DNA of 64,000 nt from JACTMZ01 sp044359955 (GCA_044359955.1 JBIKLF010000007.1:1-64000); one strand, 5' to 3'. Counted from the first letter of the stretch, positions 39,775 to 48,919 are shown. Notes: generated by a model from the letters alone, not told the origin. A program made the numbers and translations.

Positions 39775-40542
39775 ATGTCTGTGGCTTCCGTCTACACTGG
39801 GCCCCGCCAGCCGAACCCGCTGTTGGTCTTCCTGAAGTCTTCGATTGGCAAGAAGTGGATTGTGGGGATTTCGGGGGGGCTGCTGATTTTGTTCGTGCTG
39901 GCGCATTTGGCGGGGAATCTGACGATTTACATCGGGCCGTTCGGCGAGGGGATCAATGTGTATGCGGAGGCGTTGCATGCGAGTCCGTTGTTGCTGTGGG
40001 GCGCGCGGGGCGGGTTGTTGGTGGTTTTTCTGGTGCATATCGGCACGACGATGTCGTTGATCATCCAAAACCGTCGGGCGCGGCCGCAGCGGTATGCGGT
40101 GAAAACCCGGGTGCAGAGCACGATTTATGTGCGGACGATGGCTTTGAGCGGGTTGGTCGTTCTTTCGTTTTTGATTTTCCACGTGCTGCAGTTCGCGGCG
40201 GGATTGAGTCCGCACGCGGATCTTTACGATCTGGAGGGACGGCACGATGTGGCGGCGATGATCATCCTGAGTTTCCACAACCCTTTGGTCTCCGGTTTTT
40301 ATTTGCTCAGCCTGGTGTTGCTCGGGATGCATTTGAGCCACGGGATTTCCAGTGTTTTCCAGACCTTCGGGCTGAGCGGACGGAAGTCGTTCGGGTTGAT
40401 CAAGCGCGGCGGGTTGCTCCTCGCGTGGGGCCTGATGATCGGCTTTGCCAGTATTCCGGTGGCCTCGGTGGCCGGGTATTTGAAAGTTTTGCCGGATGAC
40501 CGGCGGGTGGCACCCGAACTGACCGCTTCTTTGCAACCATGA
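39775..40542 (+). CDS. sdhC: Succinate dehydrogenase cytochrome b subunit (five-helix type)
   Basis: 255 residues from ATG 39775, five membrane spans. It starts SSIGKKWIVGISGGLLILFV and contains heme-ligand His candidates in LAHLAGNL, HIGTTMSLI, LIFHVLQF and GMHLSHGISSVFQTFGL. This is the single-subunit cytochrome b558 of the Bacteroidetes/epsilon-type enzyme (TIGR02046-like), with no separate SdhD. It anchors the flavoprotein and iron-sulfur subunits and passes electrons to quinone. Stop overlaps sdhA start by four bases. Confidence 0.93.
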   Translation: MSVASVYTGPRQPNPLLVFLKSSIGKKWIVGISGGLLILFVLAHLAGNLTIYIGPFGEGINVYAEALHASPLLLWGARGGLLVVFLVHIGTTMSLIIQNRRARPQRYAVKTRVQSTIYVRTMALSGLVVLSFLIFHVLQFAAGLSPHADLYDLEGRHDVAAMIILSFHNPLVSGFYLLSLVLLGMHLSHGISSVFQTFGLSGRKSFGLIKRGGLLLAWGLMIGFASIPVASVAGYLKVLPDDRRVAPELTASLQP

Positions 40543-42464
40543 GCACGATCAATCTCGATCCGAAAATTCCGTCCGGTCCGCTGGCCGACAAATGGGCCAA
40601 TTTCAAAGCGGCGAGCAAGTTGGTCAGTCCGGCGAATAAGCGTCGCTACGAACTGATCATCGTGGGCACCGGTTTGGCCGGAGGATCGGCGGCGGCCGTC
40701 TTCGGCGAGCAGGGCTACAACGTGAAGTGTTTCTGCTATCAGGACAGTCCGCGCCGGGCGCACAGCATTGCGGCGCAGGGTGGGATCAATGCGGCGAAGA
40801 ATTACCAGAATGACGGCGACAGCGTGGACCGTTTGTTTATGGACACGATCAAGGGCGGCGACTTCCGCTCGCGTGAGTCGAACGTCTACCGTCTGGCGCA
40901 GGTCAGCACGCACATCATCGACCAATGTGTGGCCCAGGGAGTGCCCTTCGCCCGGGAATACGGCGGGATGCTGGCCAACCGTTCGTTCGGCGGGGCGCAG
41001 GTGTCGCGGACATTTTACGCGCGCGGCCAGACCGGGCAGCAGTTGCTCCTCGGGGTTTACTCGGAGCTGAGTCATCAGATTTCGGCGGGCACGGTCAAAA
41101 TGCATCCGCGCCACGAAATGCTCGATCTGGTCATTGTCGATGGTCAGGCCAAAGGCATCATCACGCGCAACATGGTGACCGGAGAAATCGAGGCCCATGC
41201 GGCGGATGCGGTGATTCTGGCCAGCGGCGGCTACGGCAATGCGTTCTTCCTTTCGACCAATGCGATGGGTTGCAATGTGACGGCCACTTACCGTGCTTAC
41301 CGCCGCGGGGCGCTTTTCGCCAATCCGTGTTTCACGCAAATCCATCCGACCTGCATCCCGGTGAGCGGCGAATACCAGTCGAAGCTGACCCTGATGAGCG
41401 AGTCGTTGCGCAATGACGGGCGTGTCTGGGTGCCGAAGCGCAAGGAAGATTGCGGGAAGAAGGCGGTCGATATCCCGGAAGACGACCGCGATTATTTCCT
41501 CGAGCGCAAATACCCGAGCTACGGGAACCTGGCGCCGCGGGACATTTCCTCGCGTTCGGCCAAAGAGGTCTGCGATGAGGGGCGAGGGGTGGGTCCGGGT
41601 GGACTTGGGGTTTACATGGATTTTGCCGACGCGATCGAGCGGCTCGGCGAGTCGACCATCCGCGAGCGTTACGGGAATCTTTTCGAGATGTATGAGAACA
41701 TCACGGGAGAGAATGCCTACCAGACGCCGATGCGCATTTATCCCGCGGTGCACTACACGATGGGCGGGTTGTGGGTGGACTACGAGTTGCAGAGCAATGT
41801 GCCGGGGCTTTTTGTCATCGGCGAAGCCAACTTCTCCGATCACGGAGCCAACCGGCTCGGGGCGAGCGCGCTAATGCAGGGGTTGGCGGACGGATATTTT
41901 GTTTTGCCCTACACGATCGGCAATTACCTCGCTCCGGTGCGCGGCACGTGTCCGGATGTCAATCGTCCGGAATTCAAGCAAGCGATCGATGAGGTGAAGG
42001 AACGGGTCAATCGTCTCTTGAGCATCAAAGGGACCCGCACGGTCGACAGTTTCCACAAAGAGATCGGCAAGCTCTTGTGGGATGAATGCGGCATGGCGCG
42101 GAGCAAGGAGGGTCTTGAGATGGCGATCAAGAAGTTCGACCAGATCCGCGAGGAATTTTGGAGCAACGTGCGCGTCCTCGGGGACGGCGACGAACTTAAT
42201 GCGTCGCTGGAAAAAGCGGGGCGGGTGGCGGACTTTATCGAGTTCGGCCAGCTGATGTGCGAAGACGCGCTCGACCGCAACGAGTCCTGCGGCGGTCACT
42301 TCCGCGTCGAGTATCAGACGCCCGAAGGCGAAGCGTTGCGCAACGATGACGATTACTTTTATGTCTCGGCTTGGCAATACACCGGCCAAGGAAACAAACC
42401 GGAGTTGATCAAAGAGCCGCTGCAATACGAAGGCGTGAAGCTGGCGACCCGGAGTTATAAATAG
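40539..42464 (+). CDS. sdhA: Succinate dehydrogenase flavoprotein subunit
   Basis: 641 residues. FAD-binding IVGTGLAGGSAAAVFGEQGY near 41-60, covalent FAD His75 in RRAHSIAAQGG, and active-site region with RSRESNVYRL, HPTCIPVSGEYQSK and MGGLWVDYELQSNVPGLFVI. The HSIAAQGGINA signature and size match SdhA of the Bacteroidetes-type enzyme. It oxidises succinate to fumarate, or the reverse, in the TCA cycle. In most relatives sdhB follows at once. Here 475 bases with an extra gene intervene. Confidence 0.96.
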   Translation: MSTINLDPKIPSGPLADKWANFKAASKLVSPANKRRYELIIVGTGLAGGSAAAVFGEQGYNVKCFCYQDSPRRAHSIAAQGGINAAKNYQNDGDSVDRLFMDTIKGGDFRSRESNVYRLAQVSTHIIDQCVAQGVPFAREYGGMLANRSFGGAQVSRTFYARGQTGQQLLLGVYSELSHQISAGTVKMHPRHEMLDLVIVDGQAKGIITRNMVTGEIEAHAADAVILASGGYGNAFFLSTNAMGCNVTATYRAYRRGALFANPCFTQIHPTCIPVSGEYQSKLTLMSESLRNDGRVWVPKRKEDCGKKAVDIPEDDRDYFLERKYPSYGNLAPRDISSRSAKEVCDEGRGVGPGGLGVYMDFADAIERLGESTIRERYGNLFEMYENITGENAYQTPMRIYPAVHYTMGGLWVDYELQSNVPGLFVIGEANFSDHGANRLGASALMQGLADGYFVLPYTIGNYLAPVRGTCPDVNRPEFKQAIDEVKERVNRLLSIKGTRTVDSFHKEIGKLLWDECGMARSKEGLEMAIKKFDQIREEFWSNVRVLGDGDELNASLEKAGRVADFIEFGQLMCEDALDRNESCGGHFRVEYQTPEGEALRNDDDYFYVSAWQYTGQGNKPELIKEPLQYEGVKLATRSYK

Positions 42465-42492
42465 TTGAGAGTTGAGGGATGAGAGTTGAGGG
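42465..42492. repeat. Left flank of the four-helix-bundle cassette
   Basis: TTGAGAGTTGAGGGATGAGA and GTTGAGGG begin at the base after the sdhA stop. It is the imperfect inverse of 42905-42933 and resembles the ends of the 200-bp family 2 elements. Confidence 0.7.
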
Positions 42493-42525
42493 ACACAAAA
42501 TTAAGCCGCCAAGGAGAGTGGAGAA

Positions 42526-42903
42526 ATGCCTGAAGAACACAAAAGAGGGTTCAACTTCGAGAAGCTCGACGTCTGGCGGAGGGCGGTCGATTTCGCCGCA
42601 TTTGTTTACGACTGCACCAAGGCCTTTCCGGCTGAAGAGAGGTTTGGCATCACGAGCCAGATGCGCCGGGCAGTTGTGTCAGTTTCTTCCAATATCGCCG
42701 AGGGAAGTTCGCGGTCCTCGCGGCAAGACTTTGCCCGGTTCGTCGAACTGGCTGTCGGCTCGCTCTATGAACTGGTTAGCCAAGGCTTCATCGCTCGAAA
42801 GCAAGGTCTCCTCAAGGATTCTGATTTCCATAAAATTTACTCTGCATCGGAAGATCTCATCCGCATGCTCAGTGGCCTGCGTAATCATCTGCGTTCCTCC
42901 TAG
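42526..42903 (+). CDS. Four-helix bundle protein (S23/IVS-like, TIGR02436)
   Basis: 125 residues with four amphipathic helices: FEKLDVWRRAVDFAAFVYDC, RFGITSQMRRAVVSVSSNIA, EGSSRSSRQDFARFVELAVG and SLYELVSQGFIARKQGL. EGSSR and LDVWRRAVD are family hallmarks. The family was found in 23S rRNA intervening sequences and is fused or related to diversity-generating retroelement accessory protein Avd, but no molecular role is settled. It interrupts the sdhCAB operon, keeping orientation. Flanks of GTTGAGGG/CCCTCAAC type make it look like a cassette. AGGAGAG lies upstream of the start. Confidence 0.93.
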   Translation: MPEEHKRGFNFEKLDVWRRAVDFAAFVYDCTKAFPAEERFGITSQMRRAVVSVSSNIAEGSSRSSRQDFARFVELAVGSLYELVSQGFIARKQGLLKDSDFHKIYSASEDLIRMLSGLRNHLRSS

Positions 42904-42904
42904 T

Positions 42905-42933
42905 CTCTCAACCCTCAACCCTCATCCTTCAAC
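42905..42933. repeat. Right flank of the four-helix-bundle cassette
   Basis: CTCTCAACCCTCAACCCTCA and TCCTTCAAC end 6 bases before the sdhB ATG. Inverted relative to 42465-42492. Confidence 0.7.
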
Positions 42934-42939
42934 TAACCC

Positions 42940-43698
42940 ATGAACTTTAATCTGAAAATCTGGCGGCAGGAGGAGGGGAAAGGGCAGGGCGATTTCCAAA
43001 GTGTGGACGCGCGCGACATTCCTTCGGAGGCTTCGTTTTTGGAGATGCTGGATATTGTCAACGATCGGCTGACCGAAAACGGCGAGGTGCCGGTGGCCTT
43101 CGATCATGACTGCCGCGAGGGGATTTGCGGCTCCTGCAGCCTGACGATCAACGGCATCCCGCAAGGACCGGGGCGCGGCACGGCTTGCCAGCTTTACATG
43201 CGGAAGTTCAGCGATGGCGACACGATTTACATCGAGCCGTTCCGCGTCGGGGCTTTTCCGGTGATCAAAGATCTGGTGGTCAATCGCTCGGCTTTCGATC
43301 GCGTGATCGCCGCGGGTGGCTACATCAGCGAGCGCTGCGGCAATGCGCAGGATGCGAATGACACGCCGATCCCCAAGACGGTGGCGGATTACGCGATGGA
43401 CGCGGCGGCCTGCATCGGGTGCGGGGCCTGCGCGGCGGCGTGTCCGAACGGCTCGGCGATGCTTTTTGTCTCGGCGAAGATCGGGCATCTCGGGTTGTTG
43501 CCGCAGGGCAAACCGGAAGCCAACCGCCGGGTGCGCAGCATGGTGGCCAAGATGGATGCCGAGGGCTTTGGGAATTGCTCGAATTACTACGAGTGCGAGG
43601 CGGTTTGCCCGGCGGGTGTGCCGGCGGCGTTCATTGCCAAGATGAACCGGGATTACGCGCTGGCCAGTGTGCGGAATGCGGTTGAGGCGACGGCTTGA
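42940..43698 (+). CDS. sdhB: Succinate dehydrogenase iron-sulfur subunit
   Basis: 252 residues. [2Fe-2S] ligands in CREGICGSC and GTACQL (near residues 58-88), then CIGCGACAAACPNGS and CSNYYECEAVCPAGVPAAF for the [4Fe-4S] and [3Fe-4S] clusters. These pass electrons from SdhA to the quinone site at SdhC. The start follows the right flank of the four-helix-bundle cassette, so the ribosome-binding region of sdhB is now made by that repeat (no strong GGAGG is seen), which may lower or change sdhB translation. Confidence 0.96.
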   Translation: MNFNLKIWRQEEGKGQGDFQSVDARDIPSEASFLEMLDIVNDRLTENGEVPVAFDHDCREGICGSCSLTINGIPQGPGRGTACQLYMRKFSDGDTIYIEPFRVGAFPVIKDLVVNRSAFDRVIAAGGYISERCGNAQDANDTPIPKTVADYAMDAAACIGCGACAAACPNGSAMLFVSAKIGHLGLLPQGKPEANRRVRSMVAKMDAEGFGNCSNYYECEAVCPAGVPAAFIAKMNRDYALASVRNAVEATA

Positions 43699-43807
43699 AG
43701 AGTAGGGCTGAAGGCTGAGACCTGAAACCTGAGTGAGGTTGTGGCGGCGGTCGGGGACCGCCGGGGCATCATGGGGCTGGTGATTTTGTCTGTGTCTTAT
43801 CCCAAAG

Positions 43808-43875
43808 GTCCATCGCATGTGGACTTTGTCCTTCGGCCCCGAGGTAGGGTCGGACCTTGGCCTCTCGCCCCTACC
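43808..43875. repeat. Short GC-rich repeat, copy 2
   Basis: TGGACTTTGTCCTTCGGCCC, CGAGGTAGGGTCGGACCTTG and GCCTCTCGCCCCTACC match 716-776. It lies just beyond the pdxJ stop on the opposite strand. Confidence 0.65.
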
Positions 43876-44622
43876 TTACAGGGGATACTTGGCGCAGAGG
43901 GATTTCATTTCGGTGACGGCGGTGGCCAGGCCGGTGAAGAGGGCGCGGGAGATGATGGCGTGACCGATGTTGAGTTCCGCCATGTGCGGGACGGCGAAAA
44001 GTTCGGCGACGTTTTGGTAGTTGAGGCCGTGGCCGGCGTTGATCCGGAGGCCGAGGTCGTGGGCCTGCTGGGCGCCGGTGATGAGGCGTTGCAGTTCGTG
44101 GGCGCGGGCCTCGCCGATTGCGTTGGCGAAGGCGCCGGTGTGGAGTTCGATGTCTTCGGCCTTGAGGTCGGCGGCGGCTTGGATTTGGTGCGGGTCGGGG
44201 TCGATGAAGAGACTGACCACCGTGCCGACATCATGAAGTTTGCCGATGGTGACCTGCAGGGCGGCGTGGTGGGTGAGGCAATCGAGCCCGCCCTCGGTGG
44301 TGACCTCGTGGCGGTTTTCGGGGACGAGGCAGGCGTCGTGGGCTTTGACTTGGAGTGCGATGGCCACAATTTCCGGCGCGTTGCCCATTTCGAGGTTGAG
44401 CTTGGTCTGGAGTGATTCCTTGAGCCGGAAGATGTCGCGGTCTTGCATGTGCCGCCGGTCTTCGCGCAGGTGCGCGGTGATGCCGTCGGCGCCGGCTTGC
44501 TCGGCGAGGAGGGCGGCTTCGACCGGATCGGGTTCGGCCAGGAGGCTCTCCGGATCGCGCGCGTAGCGGGCCTGCCGTAGGGTGGCGGCGTGGTCGATAT
44601 TGACGCCGAGGCGGAGCGGCAT
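43876..44622 (-). CDS. pdxJ: Pyridoxine 5'-phosphate synthase
   Basis: 248 residues, cytoplasmic TIM barrel. Starts MPLRLGVNIDHAATLRQARY, with GADGITAHLREDRRHMQDRD, NLEMGNAPEIVAIALQVKAH, ACLVPENRHEVTTEGGLDC, HTGAFANAI and LRINAGHGLNYQNVAELFAV. These are PdxJ hallmarks, including the catalytic Glu in VPENR...E. It condenses 1-deoxyxylulose 5-phosphate with 3-amino-1-hydroxyacetone phosphate in vitamin B6 synthesis. It follows the DUF5069 gene by two bases. Confidence 0.97.
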   Translation of the reverse strand: MPLRLGVNIDHAATLRQARYARDPESLLAEPDPVEAALLAEQAGADGITAHLREDRRHMQDRDIFRLKESLQTKLNLEMGNAPEIVAIALQVKAHDACLVPENRHEVTTEGGLDCLTHHAALQVTIGKLHDVGTVVSLFIDPDPHQIQAAADLKAEDIELHTGAFANAIGEARAHELQRLITGAQQAHDLGLRINAGHGLNYQNVAELFAVPHMAELNIGHAIISRALFTGLATAVTEMKSLCAKYPL

Positions 44623-44624
44623 GG

Positions 44625-45080
44625 TCAGACCTTGCCGCCGAAGGATGCGTAGTCGTCGAGGTCGAGGAGGTCGAACCACGTGCCGATGTCGGAACGAGAT
44701 CCGGCCGTCGCTTGGTGGGCCCCGTGGAAGAATGCGCGGCTTTCGGTGTCGCTCGGCACGCGGTCTTCCATGAAGCGCGACCAAAGGGCGATTTCGTGGG
44801 CGCGTCGCTTGGCGCCAGAGTTCTGGCCGATCCAATTGAGCAGGTCGCCATCGCCGAGGCCCGCCTCGATCTGTTTTTTGAAGTCCTGCGGGTCGATGGA
44901 GGTGAATTCGAAAAATTCCATGTCGAGCGGGCAGGCGTAGTTGAATTCGCCGTTGGTGCCGGCGACGACCGCGCGTCCTTTGTCGATGATGCGGGGCAAG
45001 ATGGCGAAACCGCCGAGGCGGCAGCGTGCCCCGCGGGGCGGACGTTTGGTCAGATCGGTGGGTGGGGTGATATCACTCAT
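44625..45080 (-). CDS. DUF5069 family protein
   Basis: 151 residues. Begins TPPTDLTKRPPRGARCRLGG, followed by ILPRIIDKGRAVVAGTNGEF, CPLDMEFFEFTSIDPQDFKK and DGDLLNWIGQNS. This conserved opening matches DUF5069 proteins seen in Verrucomicrobiota and relatives, for which no function is known. Likely cytoplasmic and globular. Just upstream of pdxJ on the same strand, two bases apart, so probably co-transcribed. Confidence 0.88.
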   Translation of the reverse strand: MSDITPPTDLTKRPPRGARCRLGGFAILPRIIDKGRAVVAGTNGEFNYACPLDMEFFEFTSIDPQDFKKQIEAGLGDGDLLNWIGQNSGAKRRAHEIALWSRFMEDRVPSDTESRAFFHGAHQATAGSRSDIGTWFDLLDLDDYASFGGKV

Positions 45081-45110
45081 ACGATGAGGATATTTTGCCG
45101 TGTGGTGCGG

Positions 45111-46400
45111 TCAAGCGGGCAAGTCGGCAACCAAGGAAGGAAACCGGCACTGCGCACACTCGCCGTGATCGCGCAGGCAAAAGTCCGCGTAGATTTGAAG
45201 CAAGCCTTGGTGGATGAAGAGATGTTTGGGGAGGCGGCGGGGCAGCGGGCCGCCGAAGAGCCGGGCGGAGACAACCTTCAAGGAGGCATTGGGGGGACCG
45301 GCGGGGAGATCGCGCCAAGGCGGTTCTTGTCCGCGGGACAGGGCCAGCGGCAGCGCGACATTGGCGTAAATCTCGCGGATGCGGTCCGGGCCGAGCAGAG
45401 CGAGCGGGGTGGGGCGCCGCGGGCTGGTCCATGAAGTGCGGAAGGACCAGAACGGGTGCTCGAGGGAGCCGAGCGTTTTTTGCAGCGTTCCAAGGTCAGC
45501 GGACTCGAGAGCGGTGCGCACGATTTTCCAACGTCGGGCCATCGCGCCGAGGGCCCCGAGGCGCCGCAGCGGATGGTTGGCCGGACGGAGTCCGACGAGC
45601 TTCCACGTGGTTCGGGGGAGAATCGCATGGGTGTGGGCGGCGCGGAGTTTCCACCACAGGGACCAAAGCGCGGCGACTGCGTGGCGGGCGGCCCCCGGGG
45701 GCGGTTCCGGCCTTTCGAGAAAGCCGGCCAGGCCGAAGAGCAACGCTTCGCCGCGGGCGGAAGCGGCGATTTTTACCGGCACGCGCTGGGCAAGGAGTTG
45801 GAAGGGGAGCTTGTTGTTTTTGTAGCCGAGGGTGATGGCCAGTGCTTCGTACAGCGCGGCGTCCACTCCACGGGCGGCTATCATGGCAGCGAGGACGGCC
45901 CCTTTGCGCTCGAGGCGCCGACGGGCGGCCACGGCGAGAAGATCGGACAATTGTTCGGCGGACAGCGAGCGCAGGGGCGCGGCGCAGCGTCCGGGGCGGG
46001 CCGCGGCGACCGACTCCCACTCGGGCGATGCGTCGTGGTGGTCGGCGAGGCAGATTTGCGGGACTTCGCGGTGGGTCGGCGTGCGTGAGAAGTGGCGCTT
46101 GGACGGGCGGCGCACGATGACATGGAGGACGACGTTTTCGTAATCCGGGTTGGTCGCGTGGTGGTGCTGCTCCCAACCGGACGCCTCGAGATCGACTTCG
46201 ATCGCCCCGTGATGTTCGCGTCCTTCGAGCTGCACGGTGGCGCGAACGAAGTCCGGCCCGGCTTCGCGGTTCCATTCCCCGAAGTCCGTGATGACGGCCT
46301 TTGCGCCGGAGGTCGTGGTGAAGATGCGTCCGCAGGCCCCGGAAAACCAACGGGCTTGCCAGGCGAGTTCGTTGTCCGTGGATGGTGCGGACTCGGACAC
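45111..46400 (-). CDS. DUF2851 family protein
   Basis: 429 residues. NELAWQARWFSGACGRIFTT, ITDFGEWNREAGPDFVRATV, GAIEVDLEASGWEQHHHATN, PDYENVVLHVIVRRP and a C-terminal cluster CLRDHGECAQCRFP. These match DUF2851, which has a nuclease-like N-terminal fold and a Cys-rich end, function unproven. GTG at 46400 is used. The frame stays open upstream without an ATG. The 30-base gap to DUF5069 suggests one operon. Confidence 0.85.
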   Translation of the reverse strand: MSESAPSTDNELAWQARWFSGACGRIFTTTSGAKAVITDFGEWNREAGPDFVRATVQLEGREHHGAIEVDLEASGWEQHHHATNPDYENVVLHVIVRRPSKRHFSRTPTHREVPQICLADHHDASPEWESVAAARPGRCAAPLRSLSAEQLSDLLAVAARRRLERKGAVLAAMIAARGVDAALYEALAITLGYKNNKLPFQLLAQRVPVKIAASARGEALLFGLAGFLERPEPPPGAARHAVAALWSLWWKLRAAHTHAILPRTTWKLVGLRPANHPLRRLGALGAMARRWKIVRTALESADLGTLQKTLGSLEHPFWSFRTSWTSPRRPTPLALLGPDRIREIYANVALPLALSRGQEPPWRDLPAGPPNASLKVVSARLFGGPLPRRLPKHLFIHQGLLQIYADFCLRDHGECAQCRFPSLVADLPA

Positions 46401-46502
46401 GCGAGCGATGCCGCCGCGCAGGGCTTGTTCGTAGGCGCGGCGGAGGGGGCTTTTAGATTTCAGATTTGAGATTTGAGATTTCAGATGTTGGCTGGGGAGG
46501 GG

Positions 46503-48134
46503 TTATGATTTTTTTGGCGGGGCGGATGGTGGGGGTGGGGGCGGCGCGATTTCGTTGCGGATGTCGTTGAGGAGTTTCGCGCGCTCGGGGGGTTGGGTGC
46601 GCTGCAAGGTGCGATCGATGAGTTTGAGTGCGGCAGTCTTGTCCGCGATCGATTGCATGATGCGCAGGCGCTCGATGAGGGTGCGGAAGGATTCGGCGGG
46701 ATTTTTGTAGAGAGTGCCGGCCGACTCGAGGGATTTCAGCGCGGACCGCGGCTCATCGTAGAAGCTCTGCAGCATGCCGAGTGCTTCGTAATTCAGTCCG
46801 CTCGGATTCTCCCGTGCGAGGCGGCTCAGGTAGAGGGTCTGCGTGAGGCCGGCCCGTGCGCCCTGCCGCAACTGCTGGCCCAAGGAGATCCATGGGGCTG
46901 TGGTCGGGTCCGGTTCGCGCCGCCAGTCGCCCGACTGTGCCCCGGCGAAGGGTCGGTAGAGTGGATCGCCGATCACGGTGGTCATCCAAGACAGCACTTT
47001 GACCGACATGTAGGCGCTTTCGGCCAAGGTGAATCCTTGGAGCAACCGCTCATTGAAGACGTCGAGGTGCGGGGTGAGATCGAGGTAAGGCTCGAAGACG
47101 TTGCCGAGGGTGGCGGCGGCCCCGCGGGTGACGAGCGGGGCGGCCCAGTTCGCGTTGGGATCACGCAGGGTGCGGGCGCTGAAGGAGTGGATGTGCACGG
47201 CGACCGCACCCGGCGCGAATTGCGGTGCGGCCATGGCTCCGCCGGCCGCCCAGTCATACCAGCCGTAGTACAGCGCGGCATCGGTCACGGCGAAGCCGGC
47301 GGGGAAAATGGCGGGATTGTTGTCGAGAATAACGGGAATTCCATGGTTCCAGCATTCCGCGGCAGCATTGCGCAGCCATTCGTCGCCTTCACGGTAGCCA
47401 CTTTCGGGAATACTCCGCCGGTCGATGTAGGCCCACCCGAAAAGTCCGGAACGCTCGGCGAGGAGGGTGTCGTCAATCATGCGGCGCACCGTGTCGGCGG
47501 TCGGTGCATCGAGTCGCGAGACAAGGAGGAGTCCGGATGTCACCGAGGAGTCGAGGATGGGCGAGAAGCGGCGGAAGTAAGGATTCTGCAGGATGCCGAA
47601 ATACTCGTTGTCGAATGCCCCGAGCACGGAGAGTTCGGAATCCACCGCGGCTTCATCATGGCTGCGGATCGGATCGCCGGCATGCGGGCGGGGGGGCGGG
47701 GTGGCGTCCGGGGTTGGCGGTTGGATCGTGGTGACAATCTTCAAGGGCATGCCACGCATCAGGGCGATGAAGCGGATGCGTCCGGCGGTCACCTCGCGCT
47801 TTCCTTCGAAGGTATTCCGCACGGACCACCATTCTTTACGGTCAAAGAGGGCGCGCAGGGGTTGTTCGATGGTCTCCGTGTATTGGCGGCGGGTGATTTC
47901 TTCCTCGAGCGGACAGTCGAGGCCGACTACTTGGTCCGCGGGAACGCGGCGCCGCTCCGCGTAATATTCGGCCAGCGCGCGCGATTCCGGATCGCGTGTG
48001 TTGAAGATGACGAGGGTGGCGTCGGACTCGCGGGTCTGACGGACCACGTTGTCATCGGCCGGTGCCGCGGTGAGGAAAACCGCGAGGGTGACCAGGACGC
48101 TGCTAAATTTCGATGCGCAGGCCGTCATGGGCAA
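46503..48134 (-). CDS. TIGR03790 family protein
   Basis: 543 residues with a signal peptide (SSVLVTLAVFLTAAPA). The N-terminal part has ATLVIFNTRDPESRALAEYY, AERRRVPADQVVGLDCPLEE and EITRRQYTETIEQPLRALF, the hallmark of TIGR03790, common in planctomycetes and Verrucomicrobiota. The middle has GWAYIDRRSIPESGYREGDE and YYGWYDWAAGGAM. The last part is a helical TPR-like tail ending PPPPPPSAPPKKS. Function unknown, exported. The start overlaps the phosphodiesterase-like gene end by 32 bases. Confidence 0.86.
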   Translation of the reverse strand: MPMTACASKFSSVLVTLAVFLTAAPADDNVVRQTRESDATLVIFNTRDPESRALAEYYAERRRVPADQVVGLDCPLEEEITRRQYTETIEQPLRALFDRKEWWSVRNTFEGKREVTAGRIRFIALMRGMPLKIVTTIQPPTPDATPPPRPHAGDPIRSHDEAAVDSELSVLGAFDNEYFGILQNPYFRRFSPILDSSVTSGLLLVSRLDAPTADTVRRMIDDTLLAERSGLFGWAYIDRRSIPESGYREGDEWLRNAAAECWNHGIPVILDNNPAIFPAGFAVTDAALYYGWYDWAAGGAMAAPQFAPGAVAVHIHSFSARTLRDPNANWAAPLVTRGAAATLGNVFEPYLDLTPHLDVFNERLLQGFTLAESAYMSVKVLSWMTTVIGDPLYRPFAGAQSGDWRREPDPTTAPWISLGQQLRQGARAGLTQTLYLSRLARENPSGLNYEALGMLQSFYDEPRSALKSLESAGTLYKNPAESFRTLIERLRIMQSIADKTAALKLIDRTLQRTQPPERAKLLNDIRNEIAPPPPPPSAPPKKS

Positions 48135-48885
48135 GGCGGACGTGGGAAGGCAGGAGTTTTTCCGTTTCCTCGTGTCCGAGGTCGTGTCCGAGGTGGGTCA
48201 GGTAGGCGCGCCGGGCGGATGCGGCCGTGGCAATGTCGAGGGCTTCGTTCAGCGAAAGGTGACTCGGGTGGGGTTCGTGGCGCAGGGCGTCGATGATCAG
48301 GACGGGGATGCCGAGGATTTGCGCGATGACATTGGGAGGAACGTGATGGCAGTCGCTGAAATAGGCCGCGAGTTTGCGTCCGGCGCGGGCAAAGATGTAG
48401 CCGTAGACGAGCATTTTTCCGTGGGGAACCTCGGCGGGGATGATTTCGACGCTGCCGATTTCGAAAGGTGCCGTGACTTCGTGGGGTTCGGGGCGGACGT
48501 AATTGCGGAAGGAATGTTGTCCGTCGAACGCGTAGTAAAAGACGCGCCGCAGGTCGGCCATGGTGTGCGGCGAGGCGTAGATGGGCATGGGACGGTCGGC
48601 CAATTCACAAAACCGGCGGAGGTCGTCGAACCCCGCCACATGGTCGGTATGGGAGTGGGTGAAAATGACGGCGTCGAGGCGCCGGAGGTCGTGCCGCAGG
48701 GCCTGGGCCCGGAGATCGGGGGTGGTATCGACCAGAAAAGTGACGTCCTCGGCCTCGACGAGGATGGACGAGCGCAGGCGTTTGTCGCGGGAATCGGTCG
48801 AACGGCAGACCGCGCAGTCGCAGCCGACAAAAGGCACCCCCTGGGAGGTTCCGGTGCCAAGAAAAGTGATCGAAAGTTCGGCCAT
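48103..48885 (-). CDS. Metallo-beta-lactamase fold phosphodiesterase (PhnP-like)
   Basis: 260 residues from ATG 48885. Begins ITFLGTGTSQGVPFVGCDCA with a CDCAVC cluster, then the metal motif THSHTDHVAGFDDLRRF (His-x-His-x-Asp-His), YFSDCHHVPPN and HLGHDLGHEE. Matches the PhnP/phosphoribosyl cyclic phosphodiesterase-like subgroup. It may be a cyclic-phosphate hydrolase or another small esterase. No phn genes are near. Divergent from recN with 34 bases between. Confidence 0.87.
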   Translation of the reverse strand: MAELSITFLGTGTSQGVPFVGCDCAVCRSTDSRDKRLRSSILVEAEDVTFLVDTTPDLRAQALRHDLRRLDAVIFTHSHTDHVAGFDDLRRFCELADRPMPIYASPHTMADLRRVFYYAFDGQHSFRNYVRPEPHEVTAPFEIGSVEIIPAEVPHGKMLVYGYIFARAGRKLAAYFSDCHHVPPNVIAQILGIPVLIIDALRHEPHPSHLSLNEALDIATAASARRAYLTHLGHDLGHEETEKLLPSHVRLAHDGLRIEI

Positions 48886-48919
48886 GACTTGAATCAGCCA
48901 GACTTGCATAATCCGGCCC

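Noticed and set aside
40299..41843. 514-residue reverse frame opposite sdhC and sdhA
   Set aside because: Composition and position mark it as antisense noise of sdhCA.
46441..46500. TTTGAGA-type short repeats between the DUF2851 and TIGR03790 genes
   Set aside because: Simple low-complexity sequence, too short and irregular to call a repeat family.
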